In this document: positions 8,450-17,877 of the stretch, piece by piece
Layout of the letters: the number at the start of each line of letters is the position of its first letter
Numbering within the stretch: position 1 is the stretch's first letter
Source: an uncultured Blastocatellia bacterium
GTDB lineage: Bacteria > Acidobacteriota > Blastocatellia > Chloracidobacteriales > Chloracidobacteriaceae
Direction of reading: 5' to 3'
Length of the DNA: 64,000 nucleotides
Assembly (NCBI GenBank): GCA_937934745.1
Contig: CALGZC010000004.1
Location: 1 to 64,000, forward strand
Notes under the pieces: generated by a model
The model's database searches: none
Told to the model about the DNA's origin: nothing
The model's input: only the letters and a program-made list of their open reading frames with translations
Made by a program: the position numbers and the translations under genes

Positions 8450-9805
8450 TCAGCCTTTGATCGCTACGTCAATGGCTTCAGAGAAAATCTCCACGGCGCA
8501 GTCCACCTGTTCGGCGTCAATCACCAGCGGCGGCGAAAAGCGAATGGTCGAGTCGCCGGCACCCAAAACAATCAAGCCACGTCGGAAACATTCCTGCTCG
8601 ACACGATTCCGCAGCTCGGTATCAGGGGTCAGGGTTCGGCGGTCGGTCACAAATTCCACGCCCAGCATGAGACCCAACCCACGAACATCGGCAATTCGGT
8701 CGGCGTACTTGGCCTGCACCATTCGGAGACCGCCCAGCATGTACTCACCCATCTCGGCCGCGTTCTTGAGGAGTCCCTGGTGCAGCAAGTCAAAGGTTTT
8801 GAGCGAAGCGGCGATGGCGACCGGGTTGCCGCCGAACGTTGAAGCATGCGCTCCGACGTGCCAGTTCATCAGGTCGGCGCGGGCAACTGTCGCGCTGAGC
8901 GGCAACCCTGAGGCAATACCCTTGGCCGCGCAGAGCACGTCCGGGGTGACGCCGAAATGCTCGATGGCAAACATTTTGCCGGTACGCCCCATGCCCGACT
9001 GGACTTCATCCACGATCAGCACGATGTCGTGTTCATCACACAGACGACGTAACTCGTGGTGAAACTTCGCTGGTGGAACAATGTATCCACCTTCGCCTTG
9101 CACGGCCTCAACCACAATCGCCGCCACTTCTTCCTTCGGGCAAGTTGTTTTGAAAAGCCGTTCTTCAATGACTTTGACACACTCAACCTGGCAAGTTTCC
9201 GGTGTTTTGCCGTAAGCGCAGCGCAAGCAGTTGGCGTAGGGGATGTGTGTGACGTCTAATGCCGCCCGCCCAAAACCGAGCCGCTGCGCCGGGCGCGAGG
9301 ATGTCAATGAAAGCGCCCCCAACGTCCGTCCGTGAAAACTGTTGAAGAACGCAATGAACTTCGCACGCCGTGTGGCATACATGGCGACTTTGAGGGCGCA
9401 CTCCACGGCTTCTGCGCCGGAGTTCCCAAAGTGAACGCGCTTGGGGAAGTCGCCCGGTGTTTCCCGCTGCAAGCGTTCGGCGATTTCCGAAAGTTGTGGG
9501 TAGTAGTAATCTGCGCCGGCGATGTGAACAAACTCCGCGGCCTGTTTCGTAATCGCTGCAACCACTTCGGGGTGGGCATGCCCGGTGGCCAGGACGGCAA
9601 CGCCGGCGTTGAAATCTAAAAAGACATTGCCGTCCACGTCCTGGATCAACGCGCCCCATCCACGCTCAATGACCAGCGGATAGGGGCGCGTGTAGCTTGG
9701 TGAAACATAACGATGATCTTTTTCGACCACGGCTTTGGCACGCGGTCCGGGGAGTTCCGTGACAATACGGGGAAACTTGCTAAGCGTCGGGATTGCGGCT
9801 GACAT
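8450..9805 (-). CDS. class-III PLP-dependent aminotransferase (acetylornithine/4-aminobutyrate family)
   Basis: 451 residues with the class-III fold: FLDFNAGVAVLATGHAHPEV, NSGAEAVECALKVA, HGRTLGALSLT, the cofactor-binding DEVQSGMGRTG near 266-275 and the Schiff-base lysine in CAAKGIASGLPLSA (K295). Members transfer an amino group from an omega-amino acid (GABA, ornithine derivatives, lysine) to 2-oxoglutarate; a few relatives are racemases, so the substrate cannot be read from sequence. Unusual is a cysteine cluster at 193, 196, 205 and 209 (ANCLRC...TCQVEC), resembling a structural metal site. The start at 9805 has GGAGGT at good spacing; an ATG/TTG six codons upstream is less likely. The upstream side faces the sdh promoter region. 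Confidence -1.
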   Translation of the reverse strand: MSAAIPTLSKFPRIVTELPGPRAKAVVEKDHRYVSPSYTRPYPLVIERGWGALIQDVDGNVFLDFNAGVAVLATGHAHPEVVAAITKQAAEFVHIAGADYYYPQLSEIAERLQRETPGDFPKRVHFGNSGAEAVECALKVAMYATRRAKFIAFFNSFHGRTLGALSLTSSRPAQRLGFGRAALDVTHIPYANCLRCAYGKTPETCQVECVKVIEERLFKTTCPKEEVAAIVVEAVQGEGGYIVPPAKFHHELRRLCDEHDIVLIVDEVQSGMGRTGKMFAIEHFGVTPDVLCAAKGIASGLPLSATVARADLMNWHVGAHASTFGGNPVAIAASLKTFDLLHQGLLKNAAEMGEYMLGGLRMVQAKYADRIADVRGLGLMLGVEFVTDRRTLTPDTELRNRVEQECFRRGLIVLGAGDSTIRFSPPLVIDAEQVDCAVEIFSEAIDVAIKG

Positions 9806-10178
9806 CAGAACCTCCAAAAGCAACGTTTGGCGTGCAGTAAACGCAGGGAATCGGCGACTCAGGTGGGGTGGAGGCTAGTCAGCAAACAGCCCGGCGCGGC
9901 GCCGCAGTGGAAGGCAGGTCAGGGCAACGCGCAGGCGAAGTGCGGTGGTATGGTGCCGAAGTAAGGGCATGGCGCAGACGCAAAACGGCGCAAGGGGCTG
10001 AACTGGTGATTAAGGTGCGAAGAACCCGCGTCCGGGGCGGTATTATGCCGAATCGAAGCCCTTTGATGCAACTGACGCCCAGCAGTCCGGCGGCGCGGCC
10101 ACTGCCGGCCCGGGCCCGCTTCCGGCAGGAAGCCGGCAAAACCGACCGGTACAATGTGCGTTCACGCACGAAAGTGCA
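9806..10178. other. intergenic region between aminotransferase and sdh operon
   Basis: Very GC-rich DNA with only shadow-like open frames and no recognisable gene. The side near 10156-10169 has the palindrome GTGCG-TTCA-CGCAC, ten bases ahead of the sdh -35 box, which could be an operator. Confidence -1.
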
Positions 10179-10206
10179 TTGCATTCCGGCAGGCTTGTCT
10201 TATAAT
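10179..10206 (+). promoter_or_regulatory. sigma-70-type promoter of sdhCAB
   Basis: TTGCAT at 10179-10184, a 16-base spacer and a perfect TATAAT at 10201-10206 give the clearest promoter in the window. It predicts an untranslated leader of about 185 bases before sdhC. Confidence -1.
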
Positions 10207-10396
10207 CGCACCCGGTCTTCCTCCACCGGCGGAGGCGTCTTGGTTTCAACCGGGTTATCGGTCTGATGCGCCGCCGAGATTCGTCGTCGTTTTGACGCCC
10301 CAAGTCACTCCACACAGTGTTGATCGTCCGCCGAGGAAACTGTCTAAGGAAACCGTTTTCGGTCAATGCACGTCGCCCGGCCCGCCGAGGTTCCCC

Positions 10397-11044
10397 ATGA
10401 GCATCGCACTGAGTAACCACTTTCTCGCTCGTCGGCTGCACTCGCTCAGCGGTGTCATTCCGATTGGTGCCTTTCTTCTGGAGCACCTCTACACCAACTT
10501 TCATGCCGTCGCCGGCCCAGACGCTTTCAACGAGGCGGTCAAAGGCATCCAAGACATGCTGCCCGGCATCCTGCTGCCACTTGCTGAGCTTTTCCTCATT
10601 GGACTCCCCATCGCTTTTCATGCCATTTACGGCATGTACATTGCCTACACCGCAAGAAACAACGTGCTGAGCTACGGCTACGCGCGCAACTGGAACTATC
10701 TGTTGCAGCGGGTGACGGGGGTGATTTTGTTGATTTTTATCACGGCCCATGTCCTGACCATGCGTTTCGGCGTCGGTGGGTTGGGGCTGGCCGTTGCCCA
10801 TCATCCCGAACGCGCCTTTGAAATTGTGCAGTATTGGCTGGCTCAGCCGCTGATTATGAGCTTTTACGTGCTGGGGATTTTCTCGGCCGCCTTTCATCTC
10901 GCCAACGGTTTGTGGACGTTTGCGATTGTCTGGGGCATTACAGTCAGTACGCGGTCGCAAAAGGCGTTTTCTTACGCTTGCGCCGTCTTCTGCGTCTTGG
11001 TGTTTGCCGTCGGAGTTCGGGCTGCGTTTGCCTTTGTTCCGTAG
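10397..11044 (+). CDS. sdhC: succinate dehydrogenase cytochrome b558 subunit
   Basis: Membrane anchor of complex II, carrying heme b and the quinone site. The 215-residue product has five hydrophobic segments and the features of the single-anchor b558 type of Bacillus subtilis and relatives: RRLHSLSGVIPIGAFLLEHLYTN near the N-terminus and several membrane-embedded His residues. The frame is open far upstream, but homology begins at the ATG at 10397 (MSIALSNHFLARRLHS). First gene of sdhCAB, 47 bases before sdhA. No sdhD is present, as expected for this type. Confidence -1.
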   Translation: MSIALSNHFLARRLHSLSGVIPIGAFLLEHLYTNFHAVAGPDAFNEAVKGIQDMLPGILLPLAELFLIGLPIAFHAIYGMYIAYTARNNVLSYGYARNWNYLLQRVTGVILLIFITAHVLTMRFGVGGLGLAVAHHPERAFEIVQYWLAQPLIMSFYVLGIFSAAFHLANGLWTFAIVWGITVSTRSQKAFSYACAVFCVLVFAVGVRAAFAFVP

Positions 11045-11056
11045 ACCTTCCTCTCG

Positions 11057-11084
11057 GATTTCACGAATCAGATTTCACGAAGCA
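11057..11084. repeat. 14-bp tandem duplication before sdhA
   Basis: GATTTCACGAATCA at 11057-11070 is followed directly by GATTTCACGAAGCA at 11071-11084, one mismatch. The second copy ends seven bases before the sdhA start codon. Confidence -1.
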
Positions 11085-11091
11085 GAAGCCC

Positions 11092-12870
11092 ATGAGCAAC
11101 AAACCCAGCATTATTGTCGTCGGCGGTGGCCTGGCCGGTCTTATGACTACGATCAAGGTCTGCGAACTCGGCTACACGGTTGATCTGTTTTCACTGGTGC
11201 CCGTCAAGCGGTCACACTCTGTCTGCGCGCAGGGTGGCATCAACGGCGCCGTCAACACAAAAGGGGAAGGCGATTCGACGTACGAGCACTTTGACGACAC
11301 GGTGTATGGCGGCGATTTCCTGGCCGACCAGCCGCCGGTCAAAGCCATGTGCGACATGGCGCCGGACATTATCTACATGTTTGACCGGATGGGCGTCCCC
11401 TTTTCGCGCACCCCCGAGGGACTGATTGATTTCCGCCGCTTTGGCGGCACGAAGCACCACCGGACGGCATTTGCCGGCGCGACAACGGGACAGCAGCTCC
11501 TTTATGCGCTCGACGAACAGGTACGGCGCTATGAAGCCGAGGGCAAGGTTCGGAAGTATGAAGGATGGGAGTTCTTATCCGGCGTCATTGACAACGGCCG
11601 CTGCTACGGCATCACGGCGATGAACCTGCAATCGCTGGAGGTCAGGGCTTTTGCTGGCGCGGCCGTGGTCATGGCCACCGGTGGGATCGGGGCAATTTTC
11701 GGTAAGTCGACCAATTCTGTCATCTGCACCGGCAGTGCACAGGGAGCGTTGTACCGGCAGGGTGTCAAGTACGCCAACGGGGAGTTTATTCAAGTTCACC
11801 CGACGGCGATTCCCGGCGAGGACAAACTCCGGCTAATGTCGGAGAGTGCGCGTGGCGAAGGCGGCCGCATCTGGGTGCCGCGCATTCCAAAAGACCAACG
11901 CGCCCCGAAAGACATTCCCGTTTCTGAACGGTGGTACTTCCTCGAGGAAAAATATCCCGAGTACGGCAACCTCGTACCCCGCGACATCGCCACGCGCGAA
12001 ATCTTCCAAGTGTGCCTCGATGGTTACGGCGTCGGCGGTAAGTTCCAAGTGTACCTCGACCTGACCCACATCCCTCGGGAACAGCTTGACCGCAAGTTAG
12101 GCGGTATCCTTGAAATCTACGAGATGTTTGTCGGCGAAGACCCGCGCGAAACACCGATGCGTGTTTTCCCCGGCATGCACTACACGATGGGTGGGCTATG
12201 GGTAGACTATGAGCAGCAAACCAACGTCGCCGGACTGTATGCCGTCGGCGAGTGCGATTACTCCATTCACGGAGCCAACCGACTCGGTGCGAACAGCTTA
12301 CTGTCCTGTGTCTATGCTGGGATTGTTGCCGGGCCGGCTGCCGTCAACTTCGCCAAAAACAACTCGGTCAAAGAGGTACAGGACCCTCTTTTCGAACGTG
12401 AGCGGGCACGTCAGGCGGCGCTCAATGAAGCCCTGAAAAACAAGCGTGGGACCGAAAATCCACGCCTCCTGCACGCCGAGCTGGGACGTGTGATGACCGA
12501 AAACGTGACAGTGATTCGGTATAACGACCGACTGCGTCAAACGGATGAAAAAATCCAGGAACTGCTGGAACGCTACGAGCGCATCAACCTTAACGAGCAA
12601 AACTACTGGGCGACCCAGGCCATTCCCCACGCCCGTCAGTTGGAAAACATGCTGCATCTGGCACGGGTCATTACGCTCGGTGCACTGAATCGTGACGAAT
12701 CGCGTGGGGCGCACTACAAGCCGGAGTTCCCGGAGCGCAACGATGAGCGTTTCCTCAAAACCACCATTGCGACCTGGACGCCGGAAGGTCCGCAGTTAAC
12801 CTACGAAGATGTTGACGTTAGCCTCATCAAGCCGCGCAAACGGGATTATTCCAAGAAGAAAGCCGCTTGA
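11092..12870 (+). CDS. sdhA: succinate dehydrogenase flavoprotein subunit
   Basis: Catalytic FAD subunit oxidising succinate to fumarate. 592 residues, the size of the Bacillus-type SdhA. Visible are the dinucleotide-binding VVGGGLAGL at residues 8-16, the FAD-attachment region HSVCAQGGINGA, substrate-site HHRTAFAGATTGQ and HPTAIPG, the arginine-containing SARGEGGRIW, and NRLGANSLLSCVYAG near the C-terminal half. The ATG at 11092 is confirmed by homology; the longer frame upstream overlaps sdhC and is spurious. A short tandem duplication lies just before it. Confidence -1.
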   Translation: MSNKPSIIVVGGGLAGLMTTIKVCELGYTVDLFSLVPVKRSHSVCAQGGINGAVNTKGEGDSTYEHFDDTVYGGDFLADQPPVKAMCDMAPDIIYMFDRMGVPFSRTPEGLIDFRRFGGTKHHRTAFAGATTGQQLLYALDEQVRRYEAEGKVRKYEGWEFLSGVIDNGRCYGITAMNLQSLEVRAFAGAAVVMATGGIGAIFGKSTNSVICTGSAQGALYRQGVKYANGEFIQVHPTAIPGEDKLRLMSESARGEGGRIWVPRIPKDQRAPKDIPVSERWYFLEEKYPEYGNLVPRDIATREIFQVCLDGYGVGGKFQVYLDLTHIPREQLDRKLGGILEIYEMFVGEDPRETPMRVFPGMHYTMGGLWVDYEQQTNVAGLYAVGECDYSIHGANRLGANSLLSCVYAGIVAGPAAVNFAKNNSVKEVQDPLFERERARQAALNEALKNKRGTENPRLLHAELGRVMTENVTVIRYNDRLRQTDEKIQELLERYERINLNEQNYWATQAIPHARQLENMLHLARVITLGALNRDESRGAHYKPEFPERNDERFLKTTIATWTPEGPQLTYEDVDVSLIKPRKRDYSKKKAA

Positions 12871-13681
12871 GACCGGTGCCGACCTGCTCTTGCCACGTAT
12901 CCTCCCGAGCTGTCCTCTCGTCGCCGGGATGAGTCTTGGCTGTCTCCTGTCCTCAACGGCCGAGTCCGCCGCCGGCTTACCGGGCGGGCAGAAGCGCGGG
13001 CAGCCGATCGCCGTCACCGCCGTCGAACATGTTCCGCCGGGGATGCGGAGCCTGCTCAAAGTCAAATGCAAGCAGGGCTTCTGCTGGAGCGACCTCAGCG
13101 GCGACAACCGGCTGAGGCTGACGGAGACCTGCGAATTTGCGCCGCCCGCTCGGGGGGGACAGTCGGAAGGGACGGACGATCTGCGCCAGGCGGAGCTTGA
13201 CCCCTACCGCTTTGTCGTCGGCGCTCGTTCGCTAGCCTGGCAAGTGACCGACTTCGTGCGCGACTGCCGGGTGGACATCACGGCAGAGTTCATTCCCGCC
13301 GCCACCGGGGTGTCTGCTCTGGACGGCGACGGCTTTGCCGGTCCCTGGGCGATGTATCGGATTGCTTGTCGCGGCGATGTCGGTCTGGCGACCGCCAAAA
13401 TCATCGCGCACGAGAACAATCAAAAGTACGCGCTGCGTGGCAATACTCGCGTCAAGTTGCCAGACTCCACCGGGGGCAGCAACGATGAGCCGGCTGCCGC
13501 GCTGCGCACCAACCCAGTGTTTCTTCAGCCTGCCGAGGGCACGTGGAAGCGATTTTGCAAGGAAACATTCTCATATTTCCAGGGAGTCGAGCTGGCGCGG
13601 CGCCCCCCCGGTAAGGGCCCAAAGCGTCAGTATGTAAGTTTTGTAAGCTTGATGCCGCCCCCCCGAATGGAGATCGCCCCG
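12871..13681 (+). other. 811-base open frame in phase with sdhB, unknown protein-like sequence
   Basis: Between sdhA and sdhB the sdhB frame has no stop codon for 270 codons; at this GC content that is very unlikely by chance. The stretch from about 12929 to 13500 has strong third-position G/C bias and a natural amino-acid mix, with a possible signal-like start (MSLGCLLSSTAESAAG), and Cys pairs such as KCKQGFCW, ETCEF, RDCRVD and YRIACRG. The last 60 codons before sdhB look less protein-like. It resembles no family I recognise. It may be an exported protein gene whose stop was lost, an extension fused to SdhB, or a decayed gene. Confidence -1.
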
Positions 13682-14434
13682 ATGACCCGTGACAAGATCG
13701 TTCTCAAGATCAGACGCAAGGATGCACCTGACAAACTGGCTCACTGGGAGGAGTTTGCCCTCCCTTACCGGCCCAACATGAACATCATCAGCTGCCTGAT
13801 GGAGATTCAGAAAAATCCCGTTACGGCGTCCGGTCAAGCGACGACACCAGTCGTGTGGGATTGCTGCTGCCTTGAGCATGTCTGCGGTGCGTGCTCGATG
13901 GTCATCAACGGTAAAGCGCGGCAAGCCTGCAGCACGTTGGTGGACAAACTCGAGCCAGGCCCAATCACGCTTGAGCCGCTGACGAAGTTTCCGGTCGTTC
14001 GCGACCTACAGGTTGATCGTTCGCGGTTGTTCAACGACCTGAAGAAAGTCAAGGCTTGGATTCCGATTGACGGCACGTACGCCATGGGGCCTGGGCCTCG
14101 CCTGGATCAGAAAACAACGGCGATTCGTTACAAGCTCTCCACCTGTATGTCCTGCGCCGTCTGTATGGAAGTTTGCCCACAGTACAATGAACGGTCGGCG
14201 TTTATCGGCCCATCAGTACTCAATCAAGTTCGGCTAATGAACCTGCATCCGACCGGACAGCTCAACCGTGACGAGCGTTTGGAGGCGATTATGGGAGAAG
14301 GCGGGATTACGGACTGTGGTAATGCACAAAACTGTGTCAAGGCATGTCCCAAAAATATTCCGCTGACCGAATCCATTGCCGACCTCGGGCGGCAAACGAC
14401 GATTTACGGTCTGTTTGGCTGGCTCAACCCATAG
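13682..14434 (+). CDS. sdhB: succinate dehydrogenase iron-sulfur subunit
   Basis: Electron-transfer subunit of complex II with three iron-sulfur clusters. From the ATG at 13682 the product is 250 residues, matching Bacillus-type SdhB. The 2Fe-2S site reads CLEHVCGACSMVING, and the 4Fe-4S/3Fe-4S sites STCMSCAVCMEVCP and NAQNCVKACPKNIP. GGAG lies nine bases before this start; an ATG five codons upstream is possible. The frame is open for a further 290 codons upstream, described separately. A strong terminator follows 39 bases after the stop, closing the operon. Confidence -1.
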   Translation: MTRDKIVLKIRRKDAPDKLAHWEEFALPYRPNMNIISCLMEIQKNPVTASGQATTPVVWDCCCLEHVCGACSMVINGKARQACSTLVDKLEPGPITLEPLTKFPVVRDLQVDRSRLFNDLKKVKAWIPIDGTYAMGPGPRLDQKTTAIRYKLSTCMSCAVCMEVCPQYNERSAFIGPSVLNQVRLMNLHPTGQLNRDERLEAIMGEGGITDCGNAQNCVKACPKNIPLTESIADLGRQTTIYGLFGWLNP

Positions 14435-14472
14435 TTTGCCGTGAGGTCCGACCAGCTCCTATGCGGATGGGG

Positions 14473-14494
14473 GGCGGCAGGCTTGCCGCCTTTT
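14473..14494 (+). terminator. rho-independent terminator of sdhCAB
   Basis: Perfect 7-bp stem GGCGGCA/TGCCGCC with a four-base loop, followed by TTTT, 39 bases after the sdhB stop. Confidence -1.
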
Positions 14495-14795
14495 CAGCTT
14501 GCGATGCGGCGCCCAGCCCATAAAACAACTAAAACCTGTGGAGCGTGGTCATGGTTGCTGTGGAGAGCGTTTGAGTTTGTCTTATAAGAGTTTGTCTGAG
14601 TTTGCGCTGAGGTTTTTGGCACAAGGCGCTCTCTTATGCCCCCTAGACCCTGCCCTGGGAACGCGCGAGTTCGAAAAGATGCGCACCTACCCAGGACGCA
14701 CAGGATGAAGAAATAGCCGGTAACGGTAGTACGCCGGACACCCACTGCTACGAGAATGGATGGTTCATCCCTGTCGAAAACGGACTAACGGCGCA
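14495..14795. other. intergenic region with short direct repeats
   Basis: No gene visible. GAGTTTGTCT occurs at 14573-14582 and 14588-14597, followed by GAGTTTG at 14598-14604, one of several short local duplications in this window. Confidence -1.
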
Positions 14796-15122
14796 ATGGC
14801 TGAGATCACACACCTGACGGCTCCTGAGCTGGCCCGGCGCTTGGCTGCCGGCGAATCTGTCAACTTGCTCGACGTTCGCGAGCGTTGGGAGTACGCATTG
14901 AATCAGATTCCCGGCAGCCGGCTGACACCAATGAGTGAGCTACCGGAGTGGGCGCAGCAACTCGACCCCACACAGGAGTATATCCTTTACTGTCACCACG
15001 GGATTCGAAGCCTGCATGCCTGCGCCTACTTGCGCAGCAGGGGCTTTACCCGGCTCGTCAACCTGGCCGGCGGTATTGACGCCTGGTCGCGCGAGGTTGA
15101 CCCAACCGTGCCGCTGTATTGA
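14796..15122 (+). CDS. rhodanese-like sulfurtransferase, single domain
   Basis: 108 residues forming one rhodanese domain: LLDVRERWEYALNQIPG, then the active-site loop YCHHGIRS with the persulfide-carrying Cys66, then LVNLAGGIDAW. Single-domain rhodaneses pass sulfur as a persulfide to acceptors such as cyanide, thiols or cofactor-synthesis enzymes. The ATG at 14796 fits the family; an ATG 12 codons upstream gives a basic tail unlike it. It faces the SDR gene end to end, ten bases apart. Partner unknown. Confidence -1.
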   Translation: MAEITHLTAPELARRLAAGESVNLLDVRERWEYALNQIPGSRLTPMSELPEWAQQLDPTQEYILYCHHGIRSLHACAYLRSRGFTRLVNLAGGIDAWSREVDPTVPLY

Positions 15123-15131
15123 GCGGGATGG

Positions 15132-15998
15132 TTACACGTTCGGTGTCGTCGGTGTTGCCTGCGCGAGGGTGGCTTGAACACCTTCGGCAAGCGTCGTACG
15201 CAAGCGTTGGTACTCAGGCCACGACCGCCCGGCAATAAGGCCACCGTCCACTACCAAGGCATGGCCGGTAACGAAGCAGGCATCGTCGCTGGCCAACCAG
15301 AGAACGGCCTGGGCGACATCCACCGGCTGCCCGGCCTGGCGCAGTGGTTGGGCTTCCTTTTGCAGCGGCGCCATCAGCGGTGCAAGGGCGCGGGAAGCCT
15401 CAGGCGCTAACCCAAAGGCGTTGCCGAAGATGCCGGTCGCGATGAAACCCGGGCAGACACAATTGACGCGGATACTGTACTCGGCCAGTTCCATCGCCAC
15501 GGAACGGGTGAGATGGATGACGGCTGCCTTGCAGGCACTGTAGATATGCGGCGCGTGACCGGTACGCAGTCCGGCGATGCTGGCCGTACTGACGATGTTC
15601 CCTGTTTGGCGCGGCGACATCACCCGTGCGGCGTGCTTCATGCCTAGAAAGACGCTCCGCAGCAACAGCGCGACCGTCTGGTCAAAACCGTCAACGGATG
15701 TTTCGGCAATTGGGGCCGATACGCCTTGCGCCCCGGCGTTGTTGAACATGATGTCAAGTGCGCCGAAATGGGCGACGGCAAAATCTACAAGTGCGGCAAG
15801 GTCGTCTTCCCGCCTAACGTCGGCATGCCGGTAGGCAGCACGGTCGCCCAGTTCGGCCGCGATGCCGGCACCGCGTTCATCCTGGATGTCACTCAGGACA
15901 ACCCTGGCCCCTTCAGCATGGAACAAGCGCGCCGTTGCTTCACCGATGCCACTTGCCGCCCCCGTGACAACGGCGATTTTCCCATCGAGTTTGCCCAT
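15132..15998 (-). CDS. short-chain dehydrogenase/reductase
   Basis: 288 residues, classical SDR: cofactor motif [10 protein letters not shown] near residues 12-21, Asp in LSDIQD suggesting NAD(H) preference, NNAGAQ, catalytic Ser in VSTASIAG and YSACK as the Tyr-x-x-x-Lys pair, with PGFIATGIF after it. It oxidises or reduces an alcohol/ketone that the sequence does not reveal. The C-terminus is about 30 residues longer than the usual 250-residue core. It is the last gene of a minus-strand run with the proline-rich protein and permease. Confidence -1.
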   Translation of the reverse strand: MGKLDGKIAVVTGAASGIGEATARLFHAEGARVVLSDIQDERGAGIAAELGDRAAYRHADVRREDDLAALVDFAVAHFGALDIMFNNAGAQGVSAPIAETSVDGFDQTVALLLRSVFLGMKHAARVMSPRQTGNIVSTASIAGLRTGHAPHIYSACKAAVIHLTRSVAMELAEYSIRVNCVCPGFIATGIFGNAFGLAPEASRALAPLMAPLQKEAQPLRQAGQPVDVAQAVLWLASDDACFVTGHALVVDGGLIAGRSWPEYQRLRTTLAEGVQATLAQATPTTPNV

Positions 15999-16031
15999 AC
16001 GATACTCCTGTCGGGGCCTCGAACGAGGCCG

Positions 16032-16325
16032 TTATCTGCCGAAGAAACGCTTGATGCGGTCCCAGAGGGAAGGTTTGGGGATGTCGAAGAACGGTTGGTT
16101 GAACTCTGGAATGGCTGCCGGCTCCTGAAACGACTCTGGTGGGCGTGACTCCCGTAAACTGCGCAGGCGGCTGGCCATCGGAGTTTCCAGATCGGGTGGT
16201 GGCAGGGCATCCGCTTCCGGCAGCGCACTCGGTGGGGGCGAGAAGCGATTTGAGCGCGGTGTTTCCCCAGACGCCGGTCGCCGGGGGGTGCCGCTCCGCA
16301 AACGCGATGGGCTTTCATCTTCCAC
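16032..16325 (-). CDS. small proline/serine-rich hypothetical protein
   Basis: 97 residues, mostly disordered-looking (Pro, Ser, Arg, Glu), ending in an amphipathic basic-aromatic tail [12 protein letters not shown] that might touch a membrane. I recognise no family. It sits between the SDR and ABC permease genes on the same strand with gaps of 33 and 31 bases, which favours a real cotranscribed gene. Confidence -1.
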   Translation of the reverse strand: MEDESPSRLRSGTPRRPASGETPRSNRFSPPPSALPEADALPPPDLETPMASRLRSLRESRPPESFQEPAAIPEFNQPFFDIPKPSLWDRIKRFFGR

Positions 16326-16356
16326 GGGGTAGGTCCTCCGTCAAACGGCTCAGCAG

Positions 16357-17460
16357 CTAACGCTCCAGCGTAATGCGCGGGTCAAGTAGCCGGTAGAGTA
16401 TATCCGTCAGGGTGTTAACAGTAACGTAGGTTAGGGCGATGGCTAACAAGTTGGCCTGTACCTGATTATACTCTCGTTCATGAATGGCACGCACCGTCAA
16501 GTCACCGACGCCCGGCATTGCAAAGATGGTTTCCGTCACAATAGCACCTGTGAGAACGATGCCAAACTGCAAGCCAATCACGGTGACAACCGGAATCAGG
16601 CTGTTTTTGAGGACATGCTTGAACAAGACAACGGACTCTGGCAGCCCCTTGGCGCGGGCGGTTCGCACGTAATCTTCATTCAGTTCTTCGAGCACACCCG
16701 AGCGGACAAGGCGCGTCAGAATGGCCGCCATGGCCAGTCCAAGCGTGACCGCCGGGAGGATATAGTGTGTCGGAGTTTCGCTGCCGGATACCGGCAACCA
16801 ATCGAGATAGACGGCGAAGATCAGAATTGCCAGTGGCCCGAGCACGAAATTCGGCAGCGCAATACCGCCTAGTGAGGCAATCGAAATGACGGTGTCCGGC
16901 CAGCGTCCGCGAAAGACAGCGGCAGTGATCCCCAGGGGGATGGCGACGACAACCGCCACCAGGATGGCGGCTCCGGCGAGCTTGAGTGTGGTCGGGTAAC
17001 GCTTCAGTAGCTCATGCATGACATTCTTGCCGCCAAACGTTTCACCGAGATCGCCCCGGAGCAGGCCGCGGTGTTTGTCGGCCCCATCCGGGGTGATAGC
17101 GCCAATCCACAGGCGGACATACTGCTGCCACAGCGGTAAATCCAGACCGTGCTTGTGGCGTAGAGCCTGGATGTCCTCCGGGCGCGCACTGTCGCCGAGG
17201 TACATCACCACCGGATCGCCCGGTACAAGATGAATGAGCAAGAAGACCAGCGTGACGACGGCCCACATCACAGGGATAACGACTGCCATCCGCTTAAGGA
17301 ACATCAGGGCCAGAGACACGAACATTGCCGACACTGGGAAACTCACGGCCACTGACCTGTCAGGCTCACGAGTGACCAGGACATACGCCAACTCCCTGGG
17401 GGCCAAAAAAGCAGGGCAACCACTGCCGGTCGTGGCCGGGCAGGTCATCTCTTCGCTCAA
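16357..17460 (-). CDS. DppB/OppB-type ABC transporter permease
   Basis: Inner-membrane permease of the peptide/nickel/opine importer family. About six transmembrane segments; the family signature near the N-terminus is FLLIHLVPGDPV, followed by LGLDLPLWQQYV-like helix (HGLDLPLWQQYVRLW), and the EAA loop is VRTARAKGLPESVVLFKHVLKNSLIP. GGAGG lies at good spacing before a TTG at 17460, which I use; this gives about 45 residues before the first usual membrane helix, so an internal ATG at 17325 or 17304 is a real alternative. The normal partners DppC, DppD/F and a binding protein are not next to it, so the rest of the transporter is elsewhere or lost. Confidence -1.
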   Translation of the reverse strand: MSEEMTCPATTGSGCPAFLAPRELAYVLVTREPDRSVAVSFPVSAMFVSLALMFLKRMAVVIPVMWAVVTLVFLLIHLVPGDPVVMYLGDSARPEDIQALRHKHGLDLPLWQQYVRLWIGAITPDGADKHRGLLRGDLGETFGGKNVMHELLKRYPTTLKLAGAAILVAVVVAIPLGITAAVFRGRWPDTVISIASLGGIALPNFVLGPLAILIFAVYLDWLPVSGSETPTHYILPAVTLGLAMAAILTRLVRSGVLEELNEDYVRTARAKGLPESVVLFKHVLKNSLIPVVTVIGLQFGIVLTGAIVTETIFAMPGVGDLTVRAIHEREYNQVQANLLAIALTYVTVNTLTDILYRLLDPRITLER

Positions 17461-17877
17461 AACTCACACCGCCTCCGGCAGCAGCAAGTCTGCTTGCACC
17501 TTCACACCGTTCACCCGTGAGGAAAACCGGTGTCGCCCCGTTGAAGCAAGCAAGGCGCTCACATAGCAGTTCATGTTGCGCGGCCGGATGGGCTATCGGT
17601 GGTCCTTTCCGCCGGGGAAACGGCTCGCCGACCCCACGGCGTGAGCGGTCGTCCGAGCCGACATGGCGCCGGCACATTGCACAACACACTTCACCATACA
17701 CTTGGCCGAAAGCCTGCGCCCCGAGCGCGGCCGCCTGCGTACCAACCTGGCGTACCCACCAGGCTGAAGTCTATACCCAGGCCATAACTACCAGGCAGAT
17801 GCGTGGCGTGGCGCGCTGCGTTTCCGACAGAGAGGCCGGGGACGGAGCGTGGGCCGTGAGCTTTACGAGAGCAGTCC
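17461..17877. other. intergenic region, nothing recognised
   Basis: About 417 bases between the permease and TPR genes. Open frames on both strands have no protein character and no RNA gene is visible. The GGAGG used by the permease start lies at its left end. Confidence -1.

Noticed and set aside
9868-10266. Possible 132-codon gene before sdhC
   Set aside because: Very basic low-information translation that overlaps the sdh promoter; no ribosome site and no family resemblance.
10043-10960. 305-codon minus-strand frame over sdhC
   Set aside because: Antisense to sdhC, whose membrane motifs are clear; composition (many Gln, His, Arg) is typical of a shadow.
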